Shown here one piece after another: positions 8,016 to 16,147 of a DNA stretch of 21,656 nt. How positions within the stretch are numbered: position 1 is the first letter of the stretch; every line of letters starts with the position of its first letter. The DNA is from JACMLD01 sp964245425 (GTDB lineage Bacteria > Bacteroidota > Bacteroidia > Chitinophagales > Chitinophagaceae). Position numbers and translations under genes: made by a program. Where the stretch lies: contig CAXTMV010000070.1 in NCBI GenBank assembly GCA_964245425.1, positions 1 through 21,656 of the forward strand, given 5' to 3'. The notes under the pieces were generated by a model. The model was given only the letters and a program-made list of their open reading frames with translations, was not told where the DNA came from and did no database searches.

Positions 8016-8696
8016 ATGAAATTTGGCGTTGTAGTATTCCCTGGCTCAAACTGCGACCGGGATATGCAGGATGCCCTGCAGGATGACCTGAACCAGGAAG
8101 TAATCATGCTCTGGCATAAAGACAAGGATATCAGCCAATTTTCCACCGATGACTGCCTGGTGCTGCCGGGCGGTTTTTCTTATGGCGACTACCTTCGCTG
8201 CGGTGCCATCGCCCGCTTCAGCCCAATGATGCAAAGCGTAATCGAATTTGCCGGCAGGGGTGGCAAAGTGCTGGGCGTGTGCAATGGCTTCCAGATTTTA
8301 TGCGAATCGCACCTGCTGCCGGGTATTTTGCTCCGAAATGCACACCAGCAATTTGTTTGCAAAAATATTTATGTAACCGGGGCAGGTTCCACCAGCCCTT
8401 TAAAAGTGCCGGTGGCGCATGGGGAAGGCCGTTATTTTGCCGATCAGAAAATACTGGACGATCTGGAAGCGAAGGACCAGGTTATATACCGGTACTGTGA
8501 TGAAAACGGGCATATTACCGATGCCGCCAACCCCAACGGTGCCGCCAGGAATATAGCGGGTATCTGTAACAGCCAACGCAATGTATTTGGTATGATGCCC
8601 CATCCCGAACGGGCTTCTTCGGAAGCGATTGGCAACACAGATGGCCGTATTATCCTGAAAGCATTGTTGATGAAGCAGCTGCCGGTGCTAGTATAG
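8016..8696 (+). CDS. purQ: Phosphoribosylformylglycinamidine synthase, glutaminase subunit PurQ
   Basis: PurQ (226 aa) is the class I glutamine amidotransferase subunit of FGAM synthase. It releases ammonia from glutamine for PurL to convert FGAR to FGAM in step four of purine synthesis. The N-terminal VVVFPGSNCDRDM and PGGFSYGDYLRCGAIA are family signatures. The catalytic triad is visible as Cys89 (GVCNGFQ), His195 and Glu197 (MMPHPER), and the length matches small-type PurQ. The start is ATG 8016; an open frame runs further upstream, but those codons translate to Cys/Ser/Phe-rich sequence from a T-rich leader. The existence of a separate PurQ implies small PurL and PurS elsewhere, since neither is adjacent. 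The gene seems to be transcribed on its own. Confidence 0.96.
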   Translation: MKFGVVVFPGSNCDRDMQDALQDDLNQEVIMLWHKDKDISQFSTDDCLVLPGGFSYGDYLRCGAIARFSPMMQSVIEFAGRGGKVLGVCNGFQILCESHLLPGILLRNAHQQFVCKNIYVTGAGSTSPLKVPVAHGEGRYFADQKILDDLEAKDQVIYRYCDENGHITDAANPNGAARNIAGICNSQRNVFGMMPHPERASSEAIGNTDGRIILKALLMKQLPVLV

Positions 8697-8769
8697 CTTT
8701 ACAGATTTATTAGCATTCGTTTATTGAACATTTGACAGCAGTTTGCGTTCTTGTAGAAATATCACTATT

Positions 8770-9225
8770 ATGAAACAGATATACCTTTTTGCGGCATTAA
8801 CCATGGCAGCCGCCAGCCTGCACGCGCAATCATTTAAAGAGGTGCAATGGACGTATACAACTAAAAAGCTGGCTGACAAAACCTATGAAGTGCATATTAG
8901 TGCCAGCATCGGCGGCAATTACCACTTGTACGCGCAGAATGTTGGCGTAGAAGGACCCGTGCCCACCAGCTTTACCTTTGTAAAAAATCCGCTCACCACC
9001 GTAGAAGGAAAACCAAAAGAAATAGGCAGGGTGATCAAAAAAAGAGAAGAAGTCTGGGGCGGCAGTGTGAATTATTATGAAAAGGCAGTCGATTTTGTAC
9101 AGGTGGTGAAACTAAAAGGCGATATAAAAACCAGCCTGGCCGGTACCGTAGAATTCATGGTATGCAACGACAGCCAGTGCCTGCCACCTTCCAAAACGGA
9201 TTTTAGTGTTAAAATTGGCGGATAG
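8770..9225 (+). CDS. Free-standing DsbD-alpha-like periplasmic thiol protein
   Basis: A 151-aa exported protein: signal peptide MKQIYLFAALTMAAASLHAQ, then a single immunoglobulin-like domain resembling the N-terminal (alpha) domain of the disulfide reductase DsbD. The diagnostic segment is FMVCNDSQCLPPSKTDFSV. Its two cysteines (132 and 137) have the CxxxxC spacing and the following Pro-Pro of the DsbD-alpha redox pair, which receives electrons from the membrane domain and passes them to periplasmic clients. The next gene is a complete DsbD whose own N-terminal domain lacks cysteines, so this protein may supply the missing redox step. ATG 8770 was chosen over an upstream in-frame start at 8743 because it begins directly at the signal peptide. 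A hairpin at 9258-9290 lies between the two genes. Confidence 0.85.
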   Translation: MKQIYLFAALTMAAASLHAQSFKEVQWTYTTKKLADKTYEVHISASIGGNYHLYAQNVGVEGPVPTSFTFVKNPLTTVEGKPKEIGRVIKKREEVWGGSVNYYEKAVDFVQVVKLKGDIKTSLAGTVEFMVCNDSQCLPPSKTDFSVKIGG

Positions 9226-9257
9226 TCTCTTGCCTGACATATATCTTATTTATAAAA

Positions 9258-9290
9258 GCGGGTTCTTTGCAAAAGGAGCCCGTTCGTTTT
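9258..9290 (+). terminator. Hairpin plus T-run between alpha-domain gene and dsbD
   Basis: GCGGGTTC (9258-9265) pairs with GGAGCCCGT (9275-9283), allowing two G-T pairs and a bulge. The inner TTT/AAA can extend the stem, and TTCGTTTT follows. It resembles an intrinsic terminator or attenuator inside a probable functional pair, 14 nt before the dsbD start. Confidence 0.5.
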
Positions 9291-9303
9291 ATAATACACA
9301 ACC

Positions 9304-11274
9304 ATGAAACATCTTTTACTTTTTTGCTGGCTGGCCATATTCTTTTTATACACAAAAGCCCAGGACCCTACCCCGGTTACCTTTCTCTACAGCCAGCAGC
9401 GCGTGAGCGATAGCGAAATACTGCTGTCTATAAAGGCCCGTGTTAAAAAAGGCGAACTGTTCTCGGTTCGCAAAATATCCGAAGACCTGCCCTATAGCAG
9501 CATCATTTTTGACAGCAGCGCACAAAAAATCCTGCGCGACAGTATAATGGAAAAAGGCCATTTGGTAGAAGCAAAAGACCCTGTATTTAATAATGCCATG
9601 GTGCGGTATACAGCCGACTCTGTTGAATGGCAGCAAAAAATATTTTTTTCCGGATTCGCCAATCAAAAAGTAAAAGGAGTTATCAATTACCTGCTGAAAC
9701 AGGGCGACAGCTTTAATTCCTTTGCAGAAAAATTTAGCTTCAGTCTTTCAAACACGAGCGCTGTTGCCAATACGGCAAGACAAACCATGCCGGCCAAAGG
9801 GAAATCATTATGGAATATTCTGCTGATCGCCTTCCTGGCAGGTATTGGTACCGTATTAACACCCTGTGTATTTCCGCTGATACCCGTTACCGTTGGTTTT
9901 TTTACGAAACGAAGCGCCACCCGGAAAGATGGAATCAAAAATTCAATCTTCTATTCCCTGTCCATTATTCTTATTTATACCATCCCGACTTTTATACTGA
10001 CCGCCGTTTTCGGCGACTCTATTTTATACAGGATATCTACCAGCACGGTCGCCAACCTGCTCTTTTTTTCCATCTTCATTGTCTTTGCGATCTCCTTTTT
10101 TGGCGCATTCGAATTAAATCTACCGAGCTCTTGGGCAAACGCCATCGATAGCAAAGCAGGAAAAGGCGGATTTCTTGGCATTTTCTTTATGGCACTCACG
10201 CTGGTGATTGTTTCATTCTCTTGCACGGGCCCGATAGTGAGTTCGCTGATAACCGGTACAGCCTCACAGGGTATAAAACTGGGTACCGCCGGCGGTATGC
10301 TGGCTTTCAGCCTGGGGCTGGCCCTGCCATTTTCACTCTTTGCTTTTTTTCCTTCCCTGCTAAGTTCGCTGCCGCGTTCGGGCGGCTGGCTCAATTCTGT
10401 AAAAGTGGTGTTTGGATTCCTGGAACTGGCACTGGCATTGAAATTTCTTTCCAATGCCGATTTGTCGAACCACTGGCGCCTGCTTGACAGGGAAGTTTTT
10501 ATCGGTCTGTGGATAGTGATTTTTGTGTTGCTGGGTTTTTACCTGCTGGGTAAACTGAAGTTTTCGCACGACAGCGAATTGCCTTTCATTACCGTGCCCA
10601 GGCTGTTTATGGCCATTGCTACATTCTCTTTTGCATTGTATATGGTGCCCGGTTTGTGGGGTGCACCACTGAATTTTTTAAGCGGGTTACTGCCACACCC
10701 CAGCACGCAGGATTTTAACCTGAACGAATTAAAATATGAGATTGAAGCCCTGAAGCAAAACGGAGGCCCGGCAAAAAATAACAGCCCGGCCAACACTGCG
10801 CTGCCGCCGCAAAAATATACATCGCTGTTTCATGTGCCATTTGGGCTCACAGCGTATTTTGATCTGAACGAAGCGCTGGCTGCGTCAAAAGCAAGTCACA
10901 AACCAATTATGATCGATTTCACCGGGCATTCCTGCGCCAATTGCCGGAAAATGGAAAATGAGGTCTGGAGCAAGCCGGAAGTATTGCAACTGATACGAAA
11001 TGATTTTGTGTTGTTGTCGCTGTACGTAGACGATCAGACCGATCTTGCTGATGAAGAAGTGTTCCAGTCAAAAAGAGACAATAGTAAAATAACAACCATT
11101 GGCGGCAGGAACCTCGATTACGAGCAAACTAAGTTTAATGAAGTAGCCCAGCCGCTCTATATGTTCCTCGACAGTGAAGGCAATGCACTCAGCGATATTA
11201 AATACGGCTACGATTCAGATGTGCAGAAATTTGTGCAACACCTGGGGAACATGAAGAACGCGTTTGCAAAATAA
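9304..11274 (+). CDS. dsbD: Thiol:disulfide interchange protein DsbD
   Basis: A 656-aa membrane reductase that carries electrons from cytoplasmic thioredoxin across the inner membrane to periplasmic thiol proteins. Order of parts: signal peptide (1-20), an N-terminal beta-rich domain (about 21-150), a roughly eight-helix membrane domain (170-465), a linker, and a C-terminal thioredoxin-like domain (about 510-656). The membrane cysteine pair is Cys188 (GTVLTPCVFPLIPVT) and Cys307 (VSFSCTGPIVSSL). The thioredoxin domain has the active site CANC at 544-547 in FTGHSCANCRKMENEVW. The N-terminal domain contains no cysteine between residues 9 and 187, so the usual alpha-domain redox pair is missing; the free-standing protein encoded just upstream has one. 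ATG 9304 begins directly at the signal peptide. A strong terminator lies 250 nt downstream. Confidence 0.94.
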   Translation: MKHLLLFCWLAIFFLYTKAQDPTPVTFLYSQQRVSDSEILLSIKARVKKGELFSVRKISEDLPYSSIIFDSSAQKILRDSIMEKGHLVEAKDPVFNNAMVRYTADSVEWQQKIFFSGFANQKVKGVINYLLKQGDSFNSFAEKFSFSLSNTSAVANTARQTMPAKGKSLWNILLIAFLAGIGTVLTPCVFPLIPVTVGFFTKRSATRKDGIKNSIFYSLSIILIYTIPTFILTAVFGDSILYRISTSTVANLLFFSIFIVFAISFFGAFELNLPSSWANAIDSKAGKGGFLGIFFMALTLVIVSFSCTGPIVSSLITGTASQGIKLGTAGGMLAFSLGLALPFSLFAFFPSLLSSLPRSGGWLNSVKVVFGFLELALALKFLSNADLSNHWRLLDREVFIGLWIVIFVLLGFYLLGKLKFSHDSELPFITVPRLFMAIATFSFALYMVPGLWGAPLNFLSGLLPHPSTQDFNLNELKYEIEALKQNGGPAKNNSPANTALPPQKYTSLFHVPFGLTAYFDLNEALAASKASHKPIMIDFTGHSCANCRKMENEVWSKPEVLQLIRNDFVLLSLYVDDQTDLADEEVFQSKRDNSKITTIGGRNLDYEQTKFNEVAQPLYMFLDSEGNALSDIKYGYDSDVQKFVQHLGNMKNAFAK

Positions 11275-11437
11275 TGCCTGATATCCCGGGCCATACAGAC
11301 CGGACTTTTATCTTGCGGCCCTTCGGACCTGGCTGTTTCATTTCACCTGCATACAACATCATGCAACAGTAAAGCAATGCCATATATTCAGTAGTATGTA
11401 GGGGAAAAAGACAAGCTGTTAAAAGGCGGCTATCCAG

Positions 11438-11517
11438 CCCGGGGTGCAGGTCCGGGAGCCCTAACAAAACCACGGCCCTGCAAGGGCGTAATAGTTCAAC
11501 AGCAGGGCAAAGACGCC
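11438..11517 (+). ncRNA. Possible structured RNA with pseudoknot potential
   Basis: Three inverted repeats occur in 80 nt. CCCGG (11438-11442) pairs with CCGGG (11452-11456). GCCCTGC (11475-11481) pairs with GCAGGGC (11502-11508). GGCGT (11485-11489) pairs with ACGCC (11513-11517). The last two interleave in the order of an H-type pseudoknot, and a Rho-independent terminator begins 7 nt later. This layout fits a small RNA or a structured dsbD 3' UTR. No known RNA family was recognised. Confidence 0.28.
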
Positions 11518-11523
11518 AGACAT

Positions 11524-11551
11524 AAAAAAAGCCCCAGACGGGGCTTTTTTT
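11524..11551. terminator. Bidirectional Rho-independent terminator
   Basis: GCCCC-AGAC-GGGGC (11531-11544) is flanked by seven A on the left and seven T on the right, so it works on both strands. It can end dsbD (or a small RNA upstream of it) on the plus strand and the ECF sigma factor transcript on the minus strand. Confidence 0.9.
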
Positions 11552-11559
11552 AATTAGGC

Positions 11560-11633
11560 GTCATTCTGTACCAGCCTTCTTATGGCAAGTGGATCTGTCA
11601 TTTTCAAAAGGTAAGATGGAGGGCCAGAATGAC
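11560..11633. repeat. Long imperfect inverted repeat
   Basis: GTCATTCTG (11560-11568) is the perfect reverse complement of CAGAATGAC (11625-11633). Interior segments also pair (TCTTA 11578-11582 with TAAGA 11612-11616), giving a 74-nt cruciform-capable unit. No target duplication is visible. It may be a REP-like repeat relic. Confidence 0.55.
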
Positions 11634-11730
11634 AATATCTTTACCTGTTCGGTCATGTAAAATTAAGCATGCTAAAAGTGTAAAAGTGAATGACTGCGTT
11701 AATCTTTTCAGAAAGAAAACCGATCATTGA

Positions 11731-12312
11731 TTACAATGAAATTTGTTTTTCCTGCATCATCTTCCTGAGGTTAATCAGGCCATAGCGCATCCTGCCCAGG
11801 GCAGTATTGATGCTGCAATTGGTTAATGCTGCAATTTCTTTAAAGCTTAATTCTGCATAATGGCGGAGAATGATTACTTCGCGCTGGTCTTCGGGCAGCA
11901 GGTCAAGCATACGGCGAACCCTGTCGTGGCTCTGGCGTTTCATCATCTTTGTTTCAGCACTGTCTTCGGTAAAATTCAGTACTTCAAAAATGTCGCGGTC
12001 GTCGCTGGTCTTGATAGCCGGTGTTCTTTTTACTTTGCGAAAATGATCTACGCAGAGATTGTGTGCAATGCGCATGGCCCAGGGCAAAAATTTACCTTCT
12101 TCTGTGTAGCGGCCACCCCTGATAGTGTCAATGATTTTAATCAGTACGTCCTGGAAAATATCTTCGGCCAGATATTTGTCCTTTACCATAAATAAAATGG
12201 AAGTGTACAACTTGTCCTTATGACGCACAACCAGCGTTTCAAGGGCATTCATGTCTCCATCCATGAATGAATGGATCAATTCATGATCGGTGTTTTTGCA
12301 AAGTGATTTCAT
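11731..12312 (-). CDS. ECF-type RNA polymerase sigma factor
   Basis: A 193-aa sigma-70 family protein with the two domains of ECF sigma factors. Region 2 spans about residues 20-95, with AEDIFQDVLIKIIDTI and the -10-recognition segment FLPWAMRIAHNLCVDHFRK. Region 4 spans about residues 135-185, with LPEDQREVIILRHYAELSFKEIAALTN and the recognition helix INTALGRMRYGLINLRK. It directs RNA polymerase to a specific promoter set. No anti-sigma gene is adjacent, and the gene stands alone, divergent from uvrA across an AT-rich 277-bp region. Its length and motifs are those of a well-conserved Bacteroidota ECF group, but the regulon cannot be read from here. The bidirectional terminator at 11524-11551 lies downstream. 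Confidence 0.93.
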   Translation of the reverse strand: MKSLCKNTDHELIHSFMDGDMNALETLVVRHKDKLYTSILFMVKDKYLAEDIFQDVLIKIIDTIRGGRYTEEGKFLPWAMRIAHNLCVDHFRKVKRTPAIKTSDDRDIFEVLNFTEDSAETKMMKRQSHDRVRRMLDLLPEDQREVIILRHYAELSFKEIAALTNCSINTALGRMRYGLINLRKMMQEKQISL

Positions 12313-12589
12313 AAACTTCTACGGGTTTTTAAAAAAATGATTGGATATTGGTTACGATGTAATGTGTTTGGGAAATTTCTGCGCGAAGTATAGATTTGCT
12401 TATAGGCGGGGAGTTTTTAATTGGTTAATCATAGTTTTTTAATTGGCTTTTAATTCTATTTCGAAAATAGTACTTTTTTCAAAAAAAATCCATTTTCAAA
12501 AAAAAATATTGCAACTGAATTCATAATTGGTTGTTAATACGTGTAGAGATCGTAAAACTTCGATAATTTTATACTTGTTTTTTACTTAT

Positions 12590-15397
12590 ATGGCAGTAGT
12601 TCCCGCAAAAAAGACCCGTTTAAATACCGAGAATATCCCCGAAACCAGGCAAGGCATTTTTATCAAAGGTGCCCGTACGCACAACCTTAAAAATGTTACC
12701 GTAGAAATTCCACATAATCAACTGATTGTGGTAACCGGCGTATCAGGTTCGGGCAAATCTTCCCTTACCATCGACACCTTGTTTGCAGAAGGCCAGCGCC
12801 GCTATGCAGAGAGCTTAAGCGCCTATGCAAGGCAGTTTATGGCACGCATGAACAAGCCCGATGTAGACTTTATAAAAGGGCTCTGTCCGGCTATCGCCAT
12901 CGAACAAAAAGTAATAACAAGAACGCCCCGTTCTACCGTAGGCAGCATGACGGAAATTTACGATTACCTGCGACTGTTATACGCAAGGGCTGGTAAGACC
13001 ATTTCACCCATTTCCGGCAGACCCGTTAAAAAAGATGATGTGGCAGATGTAGTAAATAGCATCAGCCGGTTAAAAGAAGGCGATAAAATATTATTGCTAG
13101 TTCCCTTTAAACAACATGCCAACCGCGATGCAAAGGAAGAACTCCATATCCTGCTTCAAAAAGGGTTTTCCAGGCTCTACGATGGGGAAGTAAAACGCAT
13201 AGAAGATCTGCTGGAAGACAATAAATGGAAACCGGCCCCCAAGAAAAAACCCTACCTGCTGATAGACCGGCTGGTGGCGAAAGCATTTGATGAAGACGAT
13301 AAGCACCGGCTGGCAGATTCAGTGAATACCGCTTTTTATGAAGGCGAAGGCGATGTATACGTAGAAGTGAACGGCCAGGAACCTTTGCATTTCTCCAACC
13401 GGTTTGAACTGGATGGCATCAGCTTTGAAGAACCGGTGCCCAACCTGTTTTCCTTTAATAATCCTTTTGGCGCCTGCCCTACCTGTGAAGGATTTTCACT
13501 GGTGCTGGGCATCGATGCGGACCTGGTCATACCAGACAAACGGTTAAGCGTATACGAAGGCGCCGTGGCACCCTGGAAGGGAGAGAAACTGGGCCTGTGG
13601 AAAGAGGCATTTGTAAAAGCAGCACGCAAGTTCGACTTCCCCGTGCACAAACCCATTATCGATCTCAGCAAAAAAGAATACCAGTCACTCTGGAAAGGAA
13701 ATGAATTTGCCAATGGCATCGACGATTTTTTTAAGGAAGTGGAGCAGAACCTGTATAAAGTGCAGTACCGCGTGCTGCTCTCGAGGTACAGGGGCAGAAC
13801 CCTTTGCCCGGATTGCGGTGGTTACCGCCTTCGCCAAGAAGCGCTTTATGTGAAAGTGGGAGACCGGCATATTGGCGAACTCTGCGAAATGCCCATCAAA
13901 GACCTGCAACAATGGTTTGATGACCTGCAGCTGCAAGAAAGCGATAAACAGATTGCCAAGCGCATACTGATAGAAATTCATCACCGCTTAAAGACCCTGA
14001 TGGATGTTGGCCTTGGCTACCTGACCCTGAACCGTCTGGCCAATTCGCTCAGCGGCGGCGAAAGCCAGCGCATACAACTGACCCGCAGCCTCGGCAGCAA
14101 CCTCACCAATTCTTTGTACATATTAGACGAGCCGTCCATTGGCCTGCATTCAAGAGATACGGAACGCCTGATAACCGTATTAAAAGAGCTGCGCGACCTG
14201 GGCAATACCGTTGTAGTGGTTGAACACGATGAGCTGATGATGCGTGAAGCGGATTATATCATCGATATGGGACCCCTGGCCAGTCACCTGGGCGGCGAAG
14301 TAGTAGCCACCGGTAATTATGATGAATTAATTGCCAATGAAAAAAGCCTCACGGGCAAATACCTGAAGGGCGAACTCTTTATTGCGCCGCCCAAACAGGT
14401 ACGCAGCTGGAACCGGAAAATAAAAATTGAAGGCGCGCGGCAGAACAACCTTAAGAATATCAATGTTGAATTTCCGCTGAACGTACTTTGTGTGGTCAGC
14501 GGTGTAAGCGGCAGCGGCAAGACAACGCTGGTCAAACAAATACTCTATCCTGCCCTGCGGGTATTGAAAGGCGAAATGGCCGATAAAGCAGGCAGCTTTA
14601 AAGCCATCAGTGGCGATGTGGACATCATCAGCCAGGTAGAACTGGTGGATCAGAACCCAATCGGCAAATCATCGCGCAGCAACCCCGTTACCTATATAAA
14701 AGCATACGACGAAATAAGAGAGCTCTATGCAAAACAGCCGTTGAGCAAGATGCGCGGCTTTATGCCCAAACATTTTTCTTTTAATGTAGACGGTGGTCGC
14801 TGCGATACCTGTAAAGGCGAAGGCGAGCAGGTGGTGGAAATGCAATTCCTGGCAGATGTGCACCTGACCTGTGAAGTATGCGGTGGGAAGAGGTTCAAGG
14901 AAGAAGTACTGGAAGTGTATTACAAAGAAAAAAATATTCACGATATCCTGGAACTGAGTGTGGATGATGCCATCGCTTTTTTTGCAGAAGAAAAAGATGC
15001 GGTGAATAAAATTAAAGCGCTGCAGGATGTAGGGCTGGGTTATATCAAACTGGGTCAGTCTTCTGATACTTTATCGGGCGGCGAGGCACAGCGTGTAAAG
15101 CTGGCATCTTTCCTGGGCAAAGGCCGTGCGCAGGGCCATATCCTGTTTATTTTTGACGAGCCCACTACCGGGCTTCATTTTCATGATATAAAGAAATTGC
15201 TGGCTTCTTTTAATGCTTTGATAGAACAAGGCCATTCTATATTGGTGATTGAACACAATACCGATGTGATAAAAAGCGCCGACTGGGTAATTGACCTGGG
15301 TGCTGAAGCGGGCGCCGACGGCGGCAACATCGTGTTTGCGGGTACGCCGGCCGGCCTGAAAAAATCGAAGCTGGGGTATACGGGCCGGTTCCTGTAA
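12590..15397 (+). CDS. uvrA: Excinuclease ABC subunit A
   Basis: UvrA (935 aa) is the damage-recognition ATPase of nucleotide excision repair; as a dimer it loads UvrB at bulky lesions. Two ABC ATPase modules are seen. The first has Walker A GVSGSGKSS (50-58) and signature LSGGESQRIQL (about 487). The second has Walker A GVSGSGKTTL (about 638) and signature LSGGEAQRVKL (about 828). Zinc-binding clusters include CPDCGG (about 406) and a CDTC...CEVCGG pair beginning near 738. The UvrA hallmark segment GQRRYAESLSAYARQFM follows the first Walker motif. The start is ATG 12590, giving MAVVPAKKTR; the open frame continues upstream to a TTG but those 21 codons are not UvrA-like. The gene is single, with a hairpin/T-tract terminator downstream. 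Confidence 0.97.
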   Translation: MAVVPAKKTRLNTENIPETRQGIFIKGARTHNLKNVTVEIPHNQLIVVTGVSGSGKSSLTIDTLFAEGQRRYAESLSAYARQFMARMNKPDVDFIKGLCPAIAIEQKVITRTPRSTVGSMTEIYDYLRLLYARAGKTISPISGRPVKKDDVADVVNSISRLKEGDKILLLVPFKQHANRDAKEELHILLQKGFSRLYDGEVKRIEDLLEDNKWKPAPKKKPYLLIDRLVAKAFDEDDKHRLADSVNTAFYEGEGDVYVEVNGQEPLHFSNRFELDGISFEEPVPNLFSFNNPFGACPTCEGFSLVLGIDADLVIPDKRLSVYEGAVAPWKGEKLGLWKEAFVKAARKFDFPVHKPIIDLSKKEYQSLWKGNEFANGIDDFFKEVEQNLYKVQYRVLLSRYRGRTLCPDCGGYRLRQEALYVKVGDRHIGELCEMPIKDLQQWFDDLQLQESDKQIAKRILIEIHHRLKTLMDVGLGYLTLNRLANSLSGGESQRIQLTRSLGSNLTNSLYILDEPSIGLHSRDTERLITVLKELRDLGNTVVVVEHDELMMREADYIIDMGPLASHLGGEVVATGNYDELIANEKSLTGKYLKGELFIAPPKQVRSWNRKIKIEGARQNNLKNINVEFPLNVLCVVSGVSGSGKTTLVKQILYPALRVLKGEMADKAGSFKAISGDVDIISQVELVDQNPIGKSSRSNPVTYIKAYDEIRELYAKQPLSKMRGFMPKHFSFNVDGGRCDTCKGEGEQVVEMQFLADVHLTCEVCGGKRFKEEVLEVYYKEKNIHDILELSVDDAIAFFAEEKDAVNKIKALQDVGLGYIKLGQSSDTLSGGEAQRVKLASFLGKGRAQGHILFIFDEPTTGLHFHDIKKLLASFNALIEQGHSILVIEHNTDVIKSADWVIDLGAEAGADGGNIVFAGTPAGLKKSKLGYTGRFL

Positions 15398-15411
15398 TTT
15401 TTACCACAGGG

Positions 15412-15465
15412 GGCAGCATTCATGCGTTCGGTGGTTCATGGTTCTGTTGCCAATATTTTTTTTTT
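15412..15465 (+). terminator. Rho-independent terminator of uvrA
   Basis: GGCAGCA (15412-15418) pairs with TGTTGCC (15445-15451) with one G-T pair, with CATG pairing inside, and a run of ten T (15456-15465) follows a few bases later. It lies 15 nt after the uvrA stop. Confidence 0.65.
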
Positions 15466-15650
15466 CGCCGTTGTGGGTCTTCCGGCAACAACATCAGCCA
15501 TAGGTCAATACAAAGAATACTGCCTATTTATATATTTTATAATGGATTAGGCTGGTTGGCCAAAAGAGGAGATTAGATATGTCAGAAAGGCTACAACGCT
15601 AATTTCAGCTATTCGACCCCACTGAAAGTGTATTGCAGCAGGCCTGTTTT

Positions 15651-15868
15651 TTACTGCCAATCCTTTAGCTTATGTAGGTAATCGTAATCTTGCATAATTT
15701 GAAGTATGATACCAGTCATTTCCTTATCAATGTCTTTCCATTGAATAATAATCCGGGCGCATCTGTGGATGGTAAGACATGTTGTCCTTGTAGTCTCCAA
15801 ATCGCTGGGTAATTATTTTCAAACCATGTCATGAAATCTTCATGCTCTCTGAAATTGATCCCTACCAT
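15651..15868 (-). pseudogene. Possible remnant of a small minus-strand gene
   Basis: From ATG 15868 a frame of 50 codons (MVGINFREHEDFMTW...) ends at TGA 15716. A frame shifted by two, closed upstream by a stop at 15813, then carries a protein-like helical C-terminus (QWKDIDKEMTGIILQIMQ ... DYLHKLKDWQ) ending at TAA 15651. The two halves read like one small protein interrupted by a frameshift, but I recognise no family, and chance open frames are possible. Confidence 0.25.
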
Positions 15869-15881
15869 CGTGTATTGTCAG

Positions 15882-16070
15882 TCAGCAGTTTTGCATAATC
15901 ATTATATCATCACGGCTAATACTATAACAATTCACACTTTTTATGTCAGCCGTTACGTACCAGTGTAATAGTAATCCCTTTTTCTCCTTGTCAGCCTTTT
16001 CTGCCGCCGGGCAAAAAAATTCCGTGTAAGTGTTTTCTGAAAACCAGCCTATTGGTATTATTGCGTACAT
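15882..16070 (-). CDS. Hypothetical 62-aa reading frame
   Basis: An ATG-started frame of 62 codons, upstream of and possibly co-oriented with the remnant at 15651-15868 (13 nt between stop and next ATG). The middle contains AEKADKEKKGLLLHWYV. No signal peptide, membrane segment or known motif is visible. It could be real, part of the same decayed locus, or chance. Confidence 0.2.
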   Translation of the reverse strand: MYAIIPIGWFSENTYTEFFCPAAEKADKEKKGLLLHWYVTADIKSVNCYSISRDDIMIMQNC

Positions 16071-16147
16071 TTATTTACTTCCTTCCAATATTATATGCCA
16101 AATCTTCTCCGGAAGAAATGACTTTTTATAACGAAAAGCAAAACCAT

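Larger units (their letters stand above)
11275..11730. other. 456-bp intergenic region with structured RNA-like segments
   Basis: No convincing gene lies between dsbD and the sigma factor. The region holds a cluster of overlapping inverted repeats (11438-11517), a textbook bidirectional terminator (11524-11551) and a long imperfect inverted repeat (11560-11633), each listed separately. I compared it by eye with tmRNA, SRP RNA and RNase P RNA core motifs and found no match. Confidence 0.5.
15466..16147. other. Low-coding region between uvrA and the T9SS gene
   Basis: No full-length gene is visible in about 680 bp. Minus-strand reading frames at 15882-16070 (62 codons) and 15651-15868 (broken into two frames) may be remnants of small genes. 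The T9SS gene promoter should lie near the right end: TACATTTA at 16066-16073 is one mismatch from the Bacteroidota -7 consensus but lacks a clear -33 partner. No tRNA or repeats were seen. Confidence 0.45.

Noticed and set aside
11198..11473. Minus-strand 91-codon frame over the dsbD 3' end
   Set aside because: It overlaps dsbD antisense and its sequence is not protein-like; probably a chance frame.
11275..11523. tmRNA, SRP RNA or RNase P RNA
   Set aside because: Short resemblances such as AGGTCCGGGAG were noticed, but the conserved cores and acceptor-like ends of these RNAs are absent on both strands.
12527..12589. N-terminal extension of UvrA from a TTG
   Set aside because: The extra 21 residues lie in AT-rich promoter DNA and do not resemble UvrA; ATG 12590 gives the normal N-terminus.
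16052..16147. N-terminal extension of the T9SS protein
   Set aside because: The signal peptide begins at ATG 16148; the preceding 32 codons are not part of it.
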